From Epiperipatus broadwayi (taxonomy: Eukaryota; Onychophora; Udeonychophora; Euonychophora; Peripatidae): a DNA stretch of 64,000 bases. The notes beneath the pieces were generated by a model. That model did not search any database and had not been told where the DNA came from. It saw only the letters and a program-made list of their open reading frames with translations. Numbering within the stretch: position 1 is the stretch's first letter; each line of letters starts with the position of its first letter. A program made the translations under genes and the position numbers. The stretch spans positions 5,968,036-6,032,035 of the forward strand of contig JAQFVV010006231.1 of the NCBI GenBank assembly GCA_028023455.1, in the 5' to 3' direction. Below, one piece after another: positions 1-10,568 of this stretch.

Positions 1-300
1 TCCACTCCATCTCAAACAACTGGTACACATGACCATACATATGTGAAAAAGATAAAGGATCCCCAATATATGCATTTCATTCTGAGCCAGCACTCATCAG
101 TCGTACCAGATCATTATCTCCCACACATATTTTATCAGTGTCTGGTTTATATTAAGATAGCAATTCCTTAATCTGTAATGGACAGGCTTCAGATATCTCA
201 CAATTCCAATAATCCAACTGTCCATTTTATTGATGGAATTCTCAAAGCCCTTGGTGGATTTGACATATCCATGTAGATATTACATCATTCTAACCATATT
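1..300 (-). repeat. SINE-like repeat, family A, one degenerate copy
   Basis: Positions 130-260 match the inner part of the palindromic element at 60.1-60.5 kb: tttatattaagatag, the tggacaggcttc block and the ttctcaaagccct block occur in the same order. The hammerhead motif lies at 49-120. The beginning of a tRNA-like tail runs off the window start. Divergence is high, so this is an old copy. Confidence 0.6.
49..120 (-). ncRNA. hammerhead ribozyme motif, family A (degenerate)
   Basis: On the minus strand: AGAT..ATCT, then CTGATGA, stem II GTGCT with loop GGCTC, a partly decayed 3' strand, GAAA, palindromic TGCATA and TTGGGG. The core is complete, but stem I next to it (TACGA against TTGGGG) and stem II are eroded. 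It sits in a SINE-like repeat (about 1-300) that resembles one arm of the 60-kb palindrome. Confidence 0.55.
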
Positions 301-822
301 ATATGATGATTATGTATCCATTTATATTAATAGGAGAGGGATGGACTAGACTTATACTAGGATGCAACCTATTTCCAAGGCAATATGTAATTAACCTATT
401 CATTTATTATATTGAATATTTACTGAGTATTGGCTCTTAATTTGTAGGCAAAATAATCCAGGAAAAATGTTTTCTTGCCATCAAACAAGGTGTAAAGATA
501 ACTCCCCCAGTTGCTTACATCTTTGTTAACCTAACAAAACATGACCCACCTGATGATATTAAGAGATTTTAAATTATGGCCCATGATTTGTTGGCAGAAT
601 TGGGAAATACCCAGTAAGAGAGCTTGCTGCTGACATCGAAATGATTTATAACAGCCAGCACAGGGAGGCTGTTATGAGCCAACTTGTGCAGAATGTTTCA
701 TGTAAATGGATCCGAGGGGCAAGACAAGGCATGGTTTAAATGTATAGACCCTACCAAGCAATATTTTTATGAAAACAACATAGTTTGTTCAAAAGAGAAT
801 AAAAGGACATTGTTTCGTTTTA

Positions 823-875
823 GTATCCTAGACTGGTTTCTGCTACTGGCGTCATCAGTGATGTGCTAGGATATT
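823..875 (-). ncRNA. hammerhead ribozyme motif, family B (copy d)
   Basis: Minus strand: CTGATGA (858-852), a stem II region CGCCAGTAGCA, GAAA, CCAGTC, predicted scission between 831 and 830, then TAGGATA. The stem I strands ATCCTA and TAGGAT are complementary. The core is intact. It is an inverted partner of the copy at 1280-1352, which it matches over about 125 bases upstream. Confidence 0.65.
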
Positions 876-964
876 CAAGCATTAGATTAAAAATACCAGG
901 GCAAGCCCAGCACTTTACTTAATGTATAACTATTAAGTAGAAAATCTGATATTTTCAGACATCA

Positions 965-1037
965 ATGCTTGAATATCCTAGCACCTCACTGATGATGCCA
1001 GTAGCAGAAACTGGTCTGGGGTTGGGGATATTTATAA
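965..1037 (+). ncRNA. hammerhead ribozyme, type I, family B (copy e, best example)
   Basis: All core parts are present: stem I 5' strand AATATCC (972-978) and CCTCA (984-988); CTGATGA (989-995); stem II TGC-CAGTA-GCA (996-1006); GAAA (1007-1010); short stem III ACTGGT; GTC scission triplet ending at 1016; stem I 3' strands TGGGG (1017-1021) and GGATATT (1026-1032). The internal loop in stem I and the terminal loop on stem II are where tertiary contacts form in natural type I hammerheads. Confidence 0.82.
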
Positions 1038-1279
1038 ATACAAGCTTATTAAATTAGGACATGTGATATCTGACTTGATTTATTTGTAATTTTATTTTTT
1101 GCTATTAAGGCTTTGGTGATTTTACATTGCTAAAGCTCTTGATATATGGTGTATCTGAACTTAGTTCAGTCCCATATGGCTATTTAAATTAGATAGCTGG
1201 ATTGGATGTCTGAAAATTTCAGATTTTCTACTTAATAGTTATACATTAAATAAAGTGATGGGCTTGTCCTGGTATTTTT

Positions 1280-1352
1280 AATCTAATGCTTGAATATCCT
1301 AGCATCTCACTGACTATACCAGTAACAGAAACTGGTCTGGGGTTGGGATATT
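1280..1352 (+). ncRNA. hammerhead ribozyme motif, family B (copy f, core mutated)
   Basis: Same arrangement as the copy at 965-1037 and the same stem I strands (AATATCC, TGGGG, GGATATT). The core reads CTGACTA at 1310-1316 instead of CTGATGA. GAAA and GTC (scission after 1337) are kept. It is probably inactive now. With copy e it delimits a 321-nt unit. Confidence 0.65.
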
Positions 1353-2290
1353 CTGCAAAGCTTGTCAAGAGTTTATTTTGTGAGCTCTATATAAACAAAA
1401 GATTTTTATAGGGTTTTTCAAAACCTTATCCAATTAAATTTACTTAGAAACATAAATTTTAATCTTTAAATCAATACTTAAAACATGTAAAATGGAGAAA
1501 CGAAATGTATAAAATTCAATTTGGACATATTGAAACATTAAGTAAAAGCTCCCACCACCACACTTTCTAATTTTTATTATAATTATTTTTCTTTGCTTTA
1601 AGATTATTCTTTGATTAAAGATCAACTTTTTGTCCAATGTTACCTATTAACAGTTTATAAAAAATAACGTAGCGTAAACCACGGCACGTGCACTTTAAAG
1701 ATAGAACATTATTTAAACTGAATACTCTTCTTTCCAAACACAAGATAAAGTCTTTTTAAAAGATAGAATGGATCCACTCTATCTTTTTCACCCAAGCTAT
1801 ATATATATGGGCCAATCTGAAGCTTTTGGAGCTGAGAGCATGAAGATTTTGATTAATCACTTTATAAAAAATTTCTAGTTTTTTTTTTTTTTAAAAAAAA
1901 AAAAAACAATTTCAAAAATAAAAAATGTTTAATTTTTATCTATTTGATATAATGTTTATTTAGATAGAAATGCCAAATGGATTTTAAATTCATTACATAC
2001 TATTTAAATATTGTTTAATTTTTTTTTCAATAACTTGTGCTATTTTTTCTCATACTATCCAAGACTAATCTCTGATTCACTCACTATTATGAAGTGATTA
2101 CTTCAATATATATATATGATCATCATATAAAGAGGTTGGGAGAGTTAAATGGTTGATTTTCACCAGAAAGAGCTTTATTTTTGTTTTAAATTTTTTTATT
2201 AAAATAAGTACTTATTCATTTAGAACATGGTTTTTTTTTAGACAGTTTAACTATTAACAAAATATAAAGGAACTTGAATAGATTCTAACC
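1353..2290. other. A+T-rich intergenic DNA, nothing assigned
   Basis: Poly-T and poly-A tracts around 1880-1910, AT dinucleotide runs near 1800 and 2110, and short spurious frames. I see no exon, RNA gene or clear repeat. Confidence 0.6.
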
Positions 2291-2299
2291 AGATTCACT

Positions 2300-3850
2300 A
2301 GAAACTTCATCATTCAATTTTAATATAGATTTAACAGTCATTAGCTATAAGGTTCATGATTTGTATTTGGCTACATCTATAAAGATCACAGGTTAAATTT
2401 CATTTAGAGGAGATGAATATTGTAATCATGGATTGTATCGAATCTTTTGATGACACACTATTATCATCTAAGAAGATTTAATCTTATAGTTGAATATAGT
2501 AATTTATTTAAACCTAAAAAATTAATTTTTTAATGCCATAATTCTTTTGGTTGTTGGAAAATTTTTTGGCACAATATCCAGTAGGGATCTTGATTTGAGG
2601 CAATTCTTAGATGGTGAAATTATATCTTGATTTATTGGTAAATCTGGATTTAATAGTTTTTTTACAAATTTTGTCAGATAACTTCTCTTCTGATATCTAG
2701 TAAAGGAATATGTAAAAGAACAGGAAGCTACTGCAAAAATTTAGAGTGGGTTCTTTTTTCTGATCAGGAACACAGCATCATTAGAATACAAGTGTTTTCA
2801 AGCAGATTATTTCTATAAATTATTTTAGATATAATCTTAGATGAAAAAATAAATTAGGCCCCAAGGTTACTTTTGAGAATCATGCGACTGGGTTATATTG
2901 TCACAGAAGATTATATTCAAAATTACAAGATATTTAATTAAAAGTTTAGCATACTTGTTTTTATTGGGTTAGACGTAATGTTATCAGCATAGATGAGTTT
3001 CCTGTATTCTATATCTGGAACATCATTGATTAAAACTTTAAATAAAATAGGTGAGAGAATAAAATTTTATGGTAGACTATCTGTAAAATTTTGTATCTAT
3101 TATGATTATCATTTACAATCATTTGAATTTTTCTATTGAAGAGCATTTTATCAAGTAAATTAATGATTTTCCTGCATTTAAGAATTTTACAAGAAAACTA
3201 TTTTTCCAAACAGAATCATAAGTTAGATCAATAAATAGTTTCATCAATTTTTAATTTATTTTGAAAACCAAAGATAAACCTATTCATATCATTTTTTTTT
3301 TTTTGTCTAAACCAGCCTATTCTATAGTTAGATAGCTCTCAACTATTGGCAAATTTCTTGTTAACATGATTCTTTCAAATACAGGAAGCATGAATAATGA
3401 TATTGAACAATATTTTGGATCATTGGATTTGACTTTAAAATTGTTATAATTTTTCTATTATCCCAAATTTTTGGGAAAACTTTTGTATTAATAATATTGA
3501 AATTTCCTGATTATATTCTAGCATTTTAAAAGTGGAAGTATTCTATCTGCTCCTAGAACTTTTCCTAGATTAATAAAATCAAGCGCAAGTTCAATTGATT
3601 TATTTAGATTAATATTAAGTTATCTTTGCAAAATACAAGCTTGTAGATCTGCTCCAAAGATGATTTTTCATTCTATAAATCTTGGATTTAGAAGTCATGT
3701 AAGATTAGCAATTTATTAGCAGTGATGATGGTAGTTCTTTTAGAAGTATTACAATCACCAAACTTACATAAAAGTGATAAAAGATTTTTGACTAGGTGTT
3801 TTAGTTTTGTTTTTCAAGTTTCTTTTCTAGCACCATCCGGTGAATTTATA
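2300..3850 (-). pseudogene. decayed LINE reverse transcriptase
   Basis: Fragments of a non-LTR reverse transcriptase appear on the minus strand, broken by many stops and shifts. Near 3480-3330 one frame reads PKIWDNRKIITILKSN.. then LPVFERIMLTRN, the familiar region before the first catalytic motif. Near 3025-2960 INDVPDIEYRKLIYADNI matches the YADD motif with the second Asp changed to Asn. Near 2600-2550 the thumb region ..FSNNQKNYG is visible. The closest type is a Jockey/I-like LINE, but clade assignment by eye is weak. It is dead. Confidence 0.55.
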
Positions 3851-4271
3851 AGTTTATCAACAATTTCTGATCTTAAGTAGACAAATATTGACTGTAAAAA
3901 GCCCTGTTTTGGCTTTGTTTCCAGACAGTTTTCTATTAGTATTCCATTCAAAGTAGTCAGCATTTGATTTCATTTAGTTTTCAGTAAATTTCATCTCAAT
4001 ACAATAACTTTCAATTATAGTAATGGGAATTGAAAAGTAATTAGATTTAGTTTATGTTAGATGATACAATATTAGTAGAGTAATTAAAACAAAACATAAA
4101 TTAGGAATTGTCTCATCTCTCCATCTCCTTAAAGGGAATGTTCCTCTTTGCATGGCACTGTAAAATGCATATTATTAGATTCATCAATCTTAAAAGTTGA
4201 TACCCTTCTTGATTCTCATTTGCATATCACCAAAGACTATTATGAAAATTGAAATCTAAAGTGTTTGTCTA

Positions 4272-4435
4272 TTAAAAACGAAATGTTTAAGTCTTTAGTA
4301 AAAAAAACCCATACTATTTTCGAAAAGTGTTAAAAAATATATAAAAAATACTGGATAGAAAAACGAAATGTTTAAGGCTTTAGTCCAAAAAAAAAAACCC
4401 TACACTATTTTCGAAAAGTGTTAAAAAAAACAACA
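4272..4435. repeat. tandem duplication, unit about 90 bp
   Basis: The block aaacgaaatgtttaag, a poly-A run, then ctattttcgaaaagtgttaaa occurs at about 4277-4337 and again at 4362-4427. Confidence 0.75.
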
Positions 4436-4439
4436 ATAT

Positions 4440-6230
4440 ATATAAAAAAATAACGTAAAGAAATTTTTAAAAAATTAAAAAAGATCGTATATAAATGTCT
4501 AAAATTTACTGTATATTTTACCGCATCTTCGGCTCGTGAACATGGATATTGACATATATTGGGCGAAAACTAGCACCATCAAGCGGTGGAGTGTATTATA
4601 TATACTAGTACGGAAATCTATAAGTACAGAAAGTGCAGTAAGATCTGAAGGAGAGAGTATGATTAGTTTGCATTTAGAGATTTATAAATATTGCATATAT
4701 AGAAAATATGTTTGAGAGGTTATTGCAATATCATTTGAACTATCTTAATAGAAGTTGTTCACTTTACCAGATAGTTTAAAAGAAAGGTAGTCATATGTTT
4801 AGAATGTATTCTATTAAGAATTAATGTGAATCCAGGAATATTAAAATAATACACATTGCTAGAATAATGAATCTTCTGAAATGTAATATCACTGCTGTGC
4901 TGAATAATTAATTTCAATTGTTAACTTTGATATATCTTCCCTGTTAAGTTGAAGTAATTTTATTGTAGCTCCTAAATTAATTTCATATTATTATAATAGA
5001 TTATGCTATAATAAATTTAAATATGTTTATATATTAACCGTAACTAATAATTATAATTATTTTTTAACAATAAATACTTTTTAATATATATAATATTGCT
5101 AATAGTTATTAATATTTTTCTTTTTTCATTAAATGTTGAATGCTTCAATATTTTAATTTTTGAAATGTGAACATTGTGTTAGCAATTTCACTCATAGCAT
5201 AGAATTTGCAAATCATTGTTATAAGTAACGAATTTTGTTAAATGGGCAATTTTTTTTTAATATTGCCAAGACTTAAGCAATAACTGCACTATTAATCTAT
5301 ATATAGTACACACACATCATGCAATGGTGGTGATTCCTTGGATCTATGTTTTATCAGATTGAGACCTATCTGTACACATGAAGATTTTAGTTAATAGAGC
5401 AACTAGTAAATATGGCAAATCTTCGTCTTTGTTTATCATGTATCTGGGTAAAAATCTTAAGCATTTATAGATAGTAGAAGTTACAATAACTTTTTTTTAT
5501 TATTTTGGGTGGCGGAGATCTCTAGTTAAATCATCAATAAAATTACATTTTTCTTCTTTTTTTTCTGTGTAATCTATCAATGTTAATATCCTAATCTCGT
5601 TTTTTTTTGGATAATAAAACATTAAACATATAACAAAACTACAATTGGAATGCTACAATAGTAATGACCTAGTTATAAATTGAGACAGATCCAAATTATA
5701 AAACTACAGTTGTGTGCAAGAACATTTATTAATAAAGTGAGGTGATCAATAACAAGACTAGATCATGAAAAAATGAGGTTAGTTTTTTATGGTCATTCTA
5801 ATGTAAGGCAGAAAACAAAGAGGATTAAATTATATATTTTCAAATGTGCCTTCTGAATTATCAGCGATGATGGTCAAGAGCTAGAATTTCAGATCTATTA
5901 AAGTACGCAATAGAAGATAATAGGTTAGAATTTATTAGCAGAGGAATAATTGAGTTGATTGTTTTAAACAAAAATGGTATGCATAAAAGTTCATGCATCT
6001 CATGATTAAATTTTAATAAAAGTATATGAAACTGTAGAAATATATACTATAAGAAGTGGTGATCAGGGAAATATGAAAACAATGGGAAGATTTGGAAAGA
6101 AAAGGCAATGGGAATTAGCTGATACAACTGTTTGCTCAATTAAATCTTAAAATAACTGTGTTGTTTTCTTTTAACATATAGCAATATAGAATTAAACAAT
6201 AAGAGATCTCCAATCAATTATTGATTGTCA
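4440..6230. other. non-coding A+T-rich stretch
   Basis: Mostly AT-rich sequence with short homopolymers. Bases 4515-4640 are less biased (cgcatcttcggctcgtgaac; caagcggtggagtg) but show no frame or RNA gene I recognise. Bases 5700-6120 have a faint LINE-like look without a usable frame. Confidence 0.4.
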
Positions 6231-6239
6231 TTACAGGAC

Positions 6240-7180
6240 AAAGAAATTCACTTAATATTCATGATGGCAAAGTTTTTGGAGGCGCAGACTGTAAATCCAA
6301 GATGGAGTTTCTGGTTTCACTTTTAATCGATTCAAAGTAAAAAAATCTATCAACAAATCTGTATTGCTCCTAATCTCAATTTCATTAAGCTACCTATGAA
6401 TAATCAAAATATCACTGTCAAAAATCAACAACAATGATGATTAAGTACACATCCTTGTTTAACAGCACTTTTCATTTCAAATACCTGATTTCGACTTCCT
6501 CATTTTATCATGAAGATATATGATAACAAATTTCAGACAATGTCATAGACATGTCCTATTAACTGAATCAAATGTCTTGAAAAGCAATATATGAATCACT
6601 TTTTTGTTACTGATATTTTTCTTTCATTTGCCTGGCAACAAAAAATTATGTCTATAATGCTTTTTGATTGTCTAAAATCACACTGAGTGACTGGAAGCAA
6701 CCTATTCAATAAACCCTTGAAAATAACTTTGCTGTAATAGAGAAAATACTCTTAATATCAGACAAAACTTCGTGAATCTATATATTCCTAAAAAAACTTC
6801 AATATTTTTTAAAGTGTTACATCATCACCATATTTTAAAACTTCTCCAGTTATTTCATTAGGACCTGTAGTCTTTCCATTTTTAAAACTACAAAGAACTG
6901 CTGGACCTCATTACTTTGTTAAAGTCTAACTTAGATAAAAATAAAAAAAAATGTGAATATATCATTAAGGTATCAATTCTTGTATCATAAAAAAGATGAA
7001 CAAGATATTCCACCTGTTCAAAATATTGGGGTCATCATATAAAAAAGTGCTATTGCTAGATTAATATGATTGTGATACCACTTTCCTATGTGGCTATCAG
7101 TACATCAAATAAAGGTATAGAGTAACCACAATCAATAAATGTCTGTAATTCCTTTTGAGTTTTAATCCACCAATCATTTA
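6240..7180 (-). pseudogene. decayed LINE reverse transcriptase (CR1/L2-like)
   Basis: Minus-strand fragments in reverse transcriptase order, split across frames: a poorly kept fingers region near 6900-6700; FFVARQMKEKYQ near 6640-6600, matching the R-QLQEKC helix; the catalytic block FDSVNRTCL near 6565-6540; SAVKQGCVL near 6470-6440, matching NGVKQGCVLAP; and FESIKSETRNS near 6340-6300. The order and motifs are clear; the frame is destroyed. Confidence 0.6.
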
Positions 7181-7184
7181 GTAA

Positions 7185-8080
7185 TTTTTTTTGTTGGTCA
7201 TTGACGATCTACCTTTATATCTGTATAATTATTATGAAATTTTATATTTATTAATCTGTCAAGCAGAAAATGCCATATTTTCTTTTAATCAAATCACTAA
7301 TATCAGAAAAACAATCACGATTTTTTTTTTAGTGAACCCAAGAATACATTTACTTGTATCCATAACTCAGTACTTAAAAAGAAATTCACACCTCAATAAT
7401 ATGGCAATCCTGAAAGTCCAAATTAGCAATTTAGTGTTAAATAGCTATTAACATTTAATATGTAATATATACTACTAAAGATTGAACATAAATTTTCTTG
7501 AAAATGTGATTAGAATAAGACTTACTTTTTAAACAACTATCATTTCAATATTGAAGTCTTCATGTAATATGACCTTTTATTCTGATTCCTAACTATAATG
7601 TAACTTATTAAAAGCCATTGTTTTGAATGAGAACGCATCCACATTCCTTTATAGTGATTTTTTTTGCGTAAACAAGTGTTTATGATAGTTAATCGTGTTG
7701 TACAAAAATTCCTAACAATAAACCATTTAAATGTGTTCTCTCAATTTGTAATCATTAACTAGATTAACTTTTTTTTTTTAAATTTTAGTTATACTATAAT
7801 ATTAATTTGTATACATGTTTTGTTTTTAAATTTTGGTTATACTTTAATATTAATTTGTTTATACATATATGTGTGTGTATGTTTTGAAAAATATTATAAA
7901 TTTCAAGTATAGTAAACAATATGTATTATAATGAAAGCTTATAAAGAAAACATTATTATTTGTTGATGACTGGGAACTAGAGCTGCTGTTTTTTTCCCTC
8001 TCTCTATTATAACGGTCAGGAATTATGACTCTTTACCCTATCTGCTGTACAGAGCGCCACTAGGCCATTTGAACCTAGAA
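7185..8080. other. intergenic DNA, short direct repeat
   Basis: No gene is seen. A 45-bp block (aaattttagttatactataatattaatttgt) is repeated at about 7780-7812 and 7827-7860. Confidence 0.5.
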
Positions 8081-8081
8081 T

Positions 8082-9927
8082 ATTTATAATGTAGGCAAAT
8101 ACACCTTGGGAAAAAATTCAACTTTTATAAACCGTTAGCCCATGCCACTAGCTGAAGGAGAAGCAGAGATTTATAATCCAAATTCTTAAAATATATTTTT
8201 AATAAAGAAAAAGATAATAAAAAAAAAAATAAGCCACTGCCAGTAATTATCACAAAACATTTATTTACGCACATATAATTTTAAATTTGAGGAATACAAT
8301 ATAATTACTTTAACTTATTATTTTATACTTTAGTTAAAATCCACACAGATGGACAGTTTATATAAATTTGTTTTAGAATGTTGAGCATAGATAAACTACA
8401 TAGATTAAGCAATTAAAACTTTTCAAAACATCTAACCTCAGGCTAAAAGTTCATAGCCAAACCAATGCTCGCTTCCTGATATACAGACACAACCAATGTA
8501 ATATGAAGATGTTAACAAAACCACACTGACAAGAATGTTCATCTGCAACGTGATATTATTTAAAAGAAATGATCCTCGTCCAGTGCAGAATGGGTGTCTG
8601 TCTGGCGAAGGAATCATATGTATAAAACATTTAAAAAAAATGCTTTGTATGGCGGGAGAGCGATCTTTGCCAACTTATAGTCCCTATCAATAGAGTGAAA
8701 AGGGAAATCAATGGTGGATAAGTGCTCCACATCCATTGCAATGTGATGGCTACATCTTTGGCACCATGCATTCATTTGGGCACATTGCCCTGTATGCTAA
8801 CATGCTTCACATTACATTGATATAAACACCCATATATATCTCTACCAGCATCAACTCAACTACGAAACAAAGTCTGAAATTAACCCCAAATTTAACGATT
8901 ATGCAGCCATCTATATCCAACTTTAAATTTAATAATTTGGTTATTTAATAAACAAAATAAATAAAGAAAAGAAAAAATGGAAGCGATTGATTAGCAAACT
9001 TATACATAAAAAAATATTAATAACGGATTTAGAGTTCTTTTAAGTCAGATAATAGTTCTTTTAAAAGTTATGTTTAGCTGACGCATTATCAACTTGTTTA
9101 AGAGATCGATCTAAAAGTTCATATTGATAAAAGTTTATACTTCCCAGAATAAGCTTTTACAAATCCTCCTGGTTGCAGCATGTTTATGGAAGTCCATCCT
9201 AAGTCTTGCATTCTGTGTAGATTGTTCTCTTTGGAGATGAAACCGCTGCTTGGCAATACTTGAGTCAGGAACTGTCATCGGGAGGCCTCGGCTGTGCATA
9301 CAAAGAAAACTAATTTTATTGCAAGACCCCTATACCACAGAGTCCGTAATACAGCTGCAAGATTAATAGTCAGATCAAAACAAGTAATGAATTCAATAAT
9401 TTTCTCTTTTACAATTTCTGGCCTCATCACAAATTCAACAGATCGATCGAACATGACTTCATTTGTTCTCAAGGTCAAGATGTTTTCCTTTCTGGCTCAT
9501 GTGTGGCTAAGTGCTTGCATTGGTCATTCTGCTTCACAATCTTTAATTTTTTTTATCTCTTATCTGACCTTTCAATTATTTAAGTGCCCGAAGGCTAGTT
9601 TGCTTTACATTTAATTAATAAAACAATCATTTCCATTTACTAAGATTAAACGTGATTCTTAAAATAGAAATTAATTAACATTTATTTCTATTTTATATAA
9701 CTTTTTACTAAAAGTACTAATCTTTAGATCTTTACCTTTTTTTATATTTTTTACTTTTAAATACTTTTTTTTTTAAAAAAAGTTTTCCATCTGTGCGATA
9801 TATATATATGTTAAACATAACTTTTTTAAATTTTTTTGTTTTTAATAAATCAATTTTATTTAAGATTTATTTCCCCCTTTATTTTAATTTTAAAATAATG
9901 TAACGGCATATGTATACCATTACATAT
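8082..9927. repeat. 1.8-kb direct repeat, copy 1
   Basis: Matches 16333-18128 along its whole length with point changes and small indels, from atttataatgtaggcaaa to the ggcatatgtatac block. It has no convincing long frame; the longest (9294-9614) is only partly conserved in the second copy. I see no terminal repeats or recognised protein, so it is either a segmental duplication or an unclassified repeat family. Confidence 0.85.
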
Positions 9928-10320
9928 CAGTGAACTTCCTCAAAAAACAATAAATAAATAAAAGAATTTACTTAGTGTTAGTAATTACGTTACACAAATT
10001 GATTATATACTAAAATTTTAAAAGATGTTTGGTTAGTAATTACACAAATAAAATAAAAATGTTGACTATTATTTCCTTTCTAACCCAGCCAAGATTACAC
10101 CTCCTCCCTCAAGAGTTCCCTTTTTCCTACTTTTCAAATATTAATTAGGCAAGTTTTAATTAGACTTTTTTTAAAAAAAAAACTTATTATTTATGTTAAT
10201 TATTATGTTTTATTTCTTGTATTTATTTTTACATATGCACAATTTTTCTTACTGGCAGTACTTTTACAAGACATTCAAGTTTATAACTTTACAAAAATAT
10301 TTCATTTCAAAAAAACAATC

Positions 10321-10567
10321 AAAAGTGATTATACAAAAAGTGAATTATTGGTTTTTATGCTGGGTTTGGGAAAAGATAAAGGGGATTTAGATATGAAGGT
10401 TATAGAGTTGACAAAGATTATGTTGTGGAAATGGGATGGAACAGAATGTGGGAAAATTTAGAGTGGGGAATGGAAAATAAAGTGGCTAACAGGTTTATCT
10501 GGGCATAATTGCTGAGATATTCTTGACTTCGTTTAAGGAGAAGCCACAATACATCACATTAGAAATC
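10321..10567 (+). mobile_element. 3' fragment of APE-type LINE
   Basis: Matches the last 240 bases of the LINE copies ending at 13132 and 16332: the end of the ORF (..LGLGKDKGDLD in the consensus), then gtggggaatgg, and a terminus of the form acatcacattagaaat. It is severely 5' truncated and abuts the next copy. Confidence 0.75.
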
Positions 10568-10568
10568 A

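Larger units (their letters stand above)
823..1352. repeat. fold-back element built from hammerhead repeats
   Basis: Bases 823-958 are the inverted copy of 1203-1345; both arms run from the hammerhead through blocks such as taatgtataactattaag and aaaaataccaggg to the gtctgaaaat border. A third, short copy starting at 961 lies between them. The outer arms give a hairpin and the two plus-strand copies give a direct repeat. Confidence 0.7.

Noticed and set aside
684-869. 61-codon open frame
   Set aside because: Runs into the hammerhead repeat at 823 and has no protein-like pattern.
9275-9614. Overlapping open frames of 67 and 106 codons in the 1.8-kb repeat
   Set aside because: They are not conserved as frames in the second copy (17461-17658) and show no domain.
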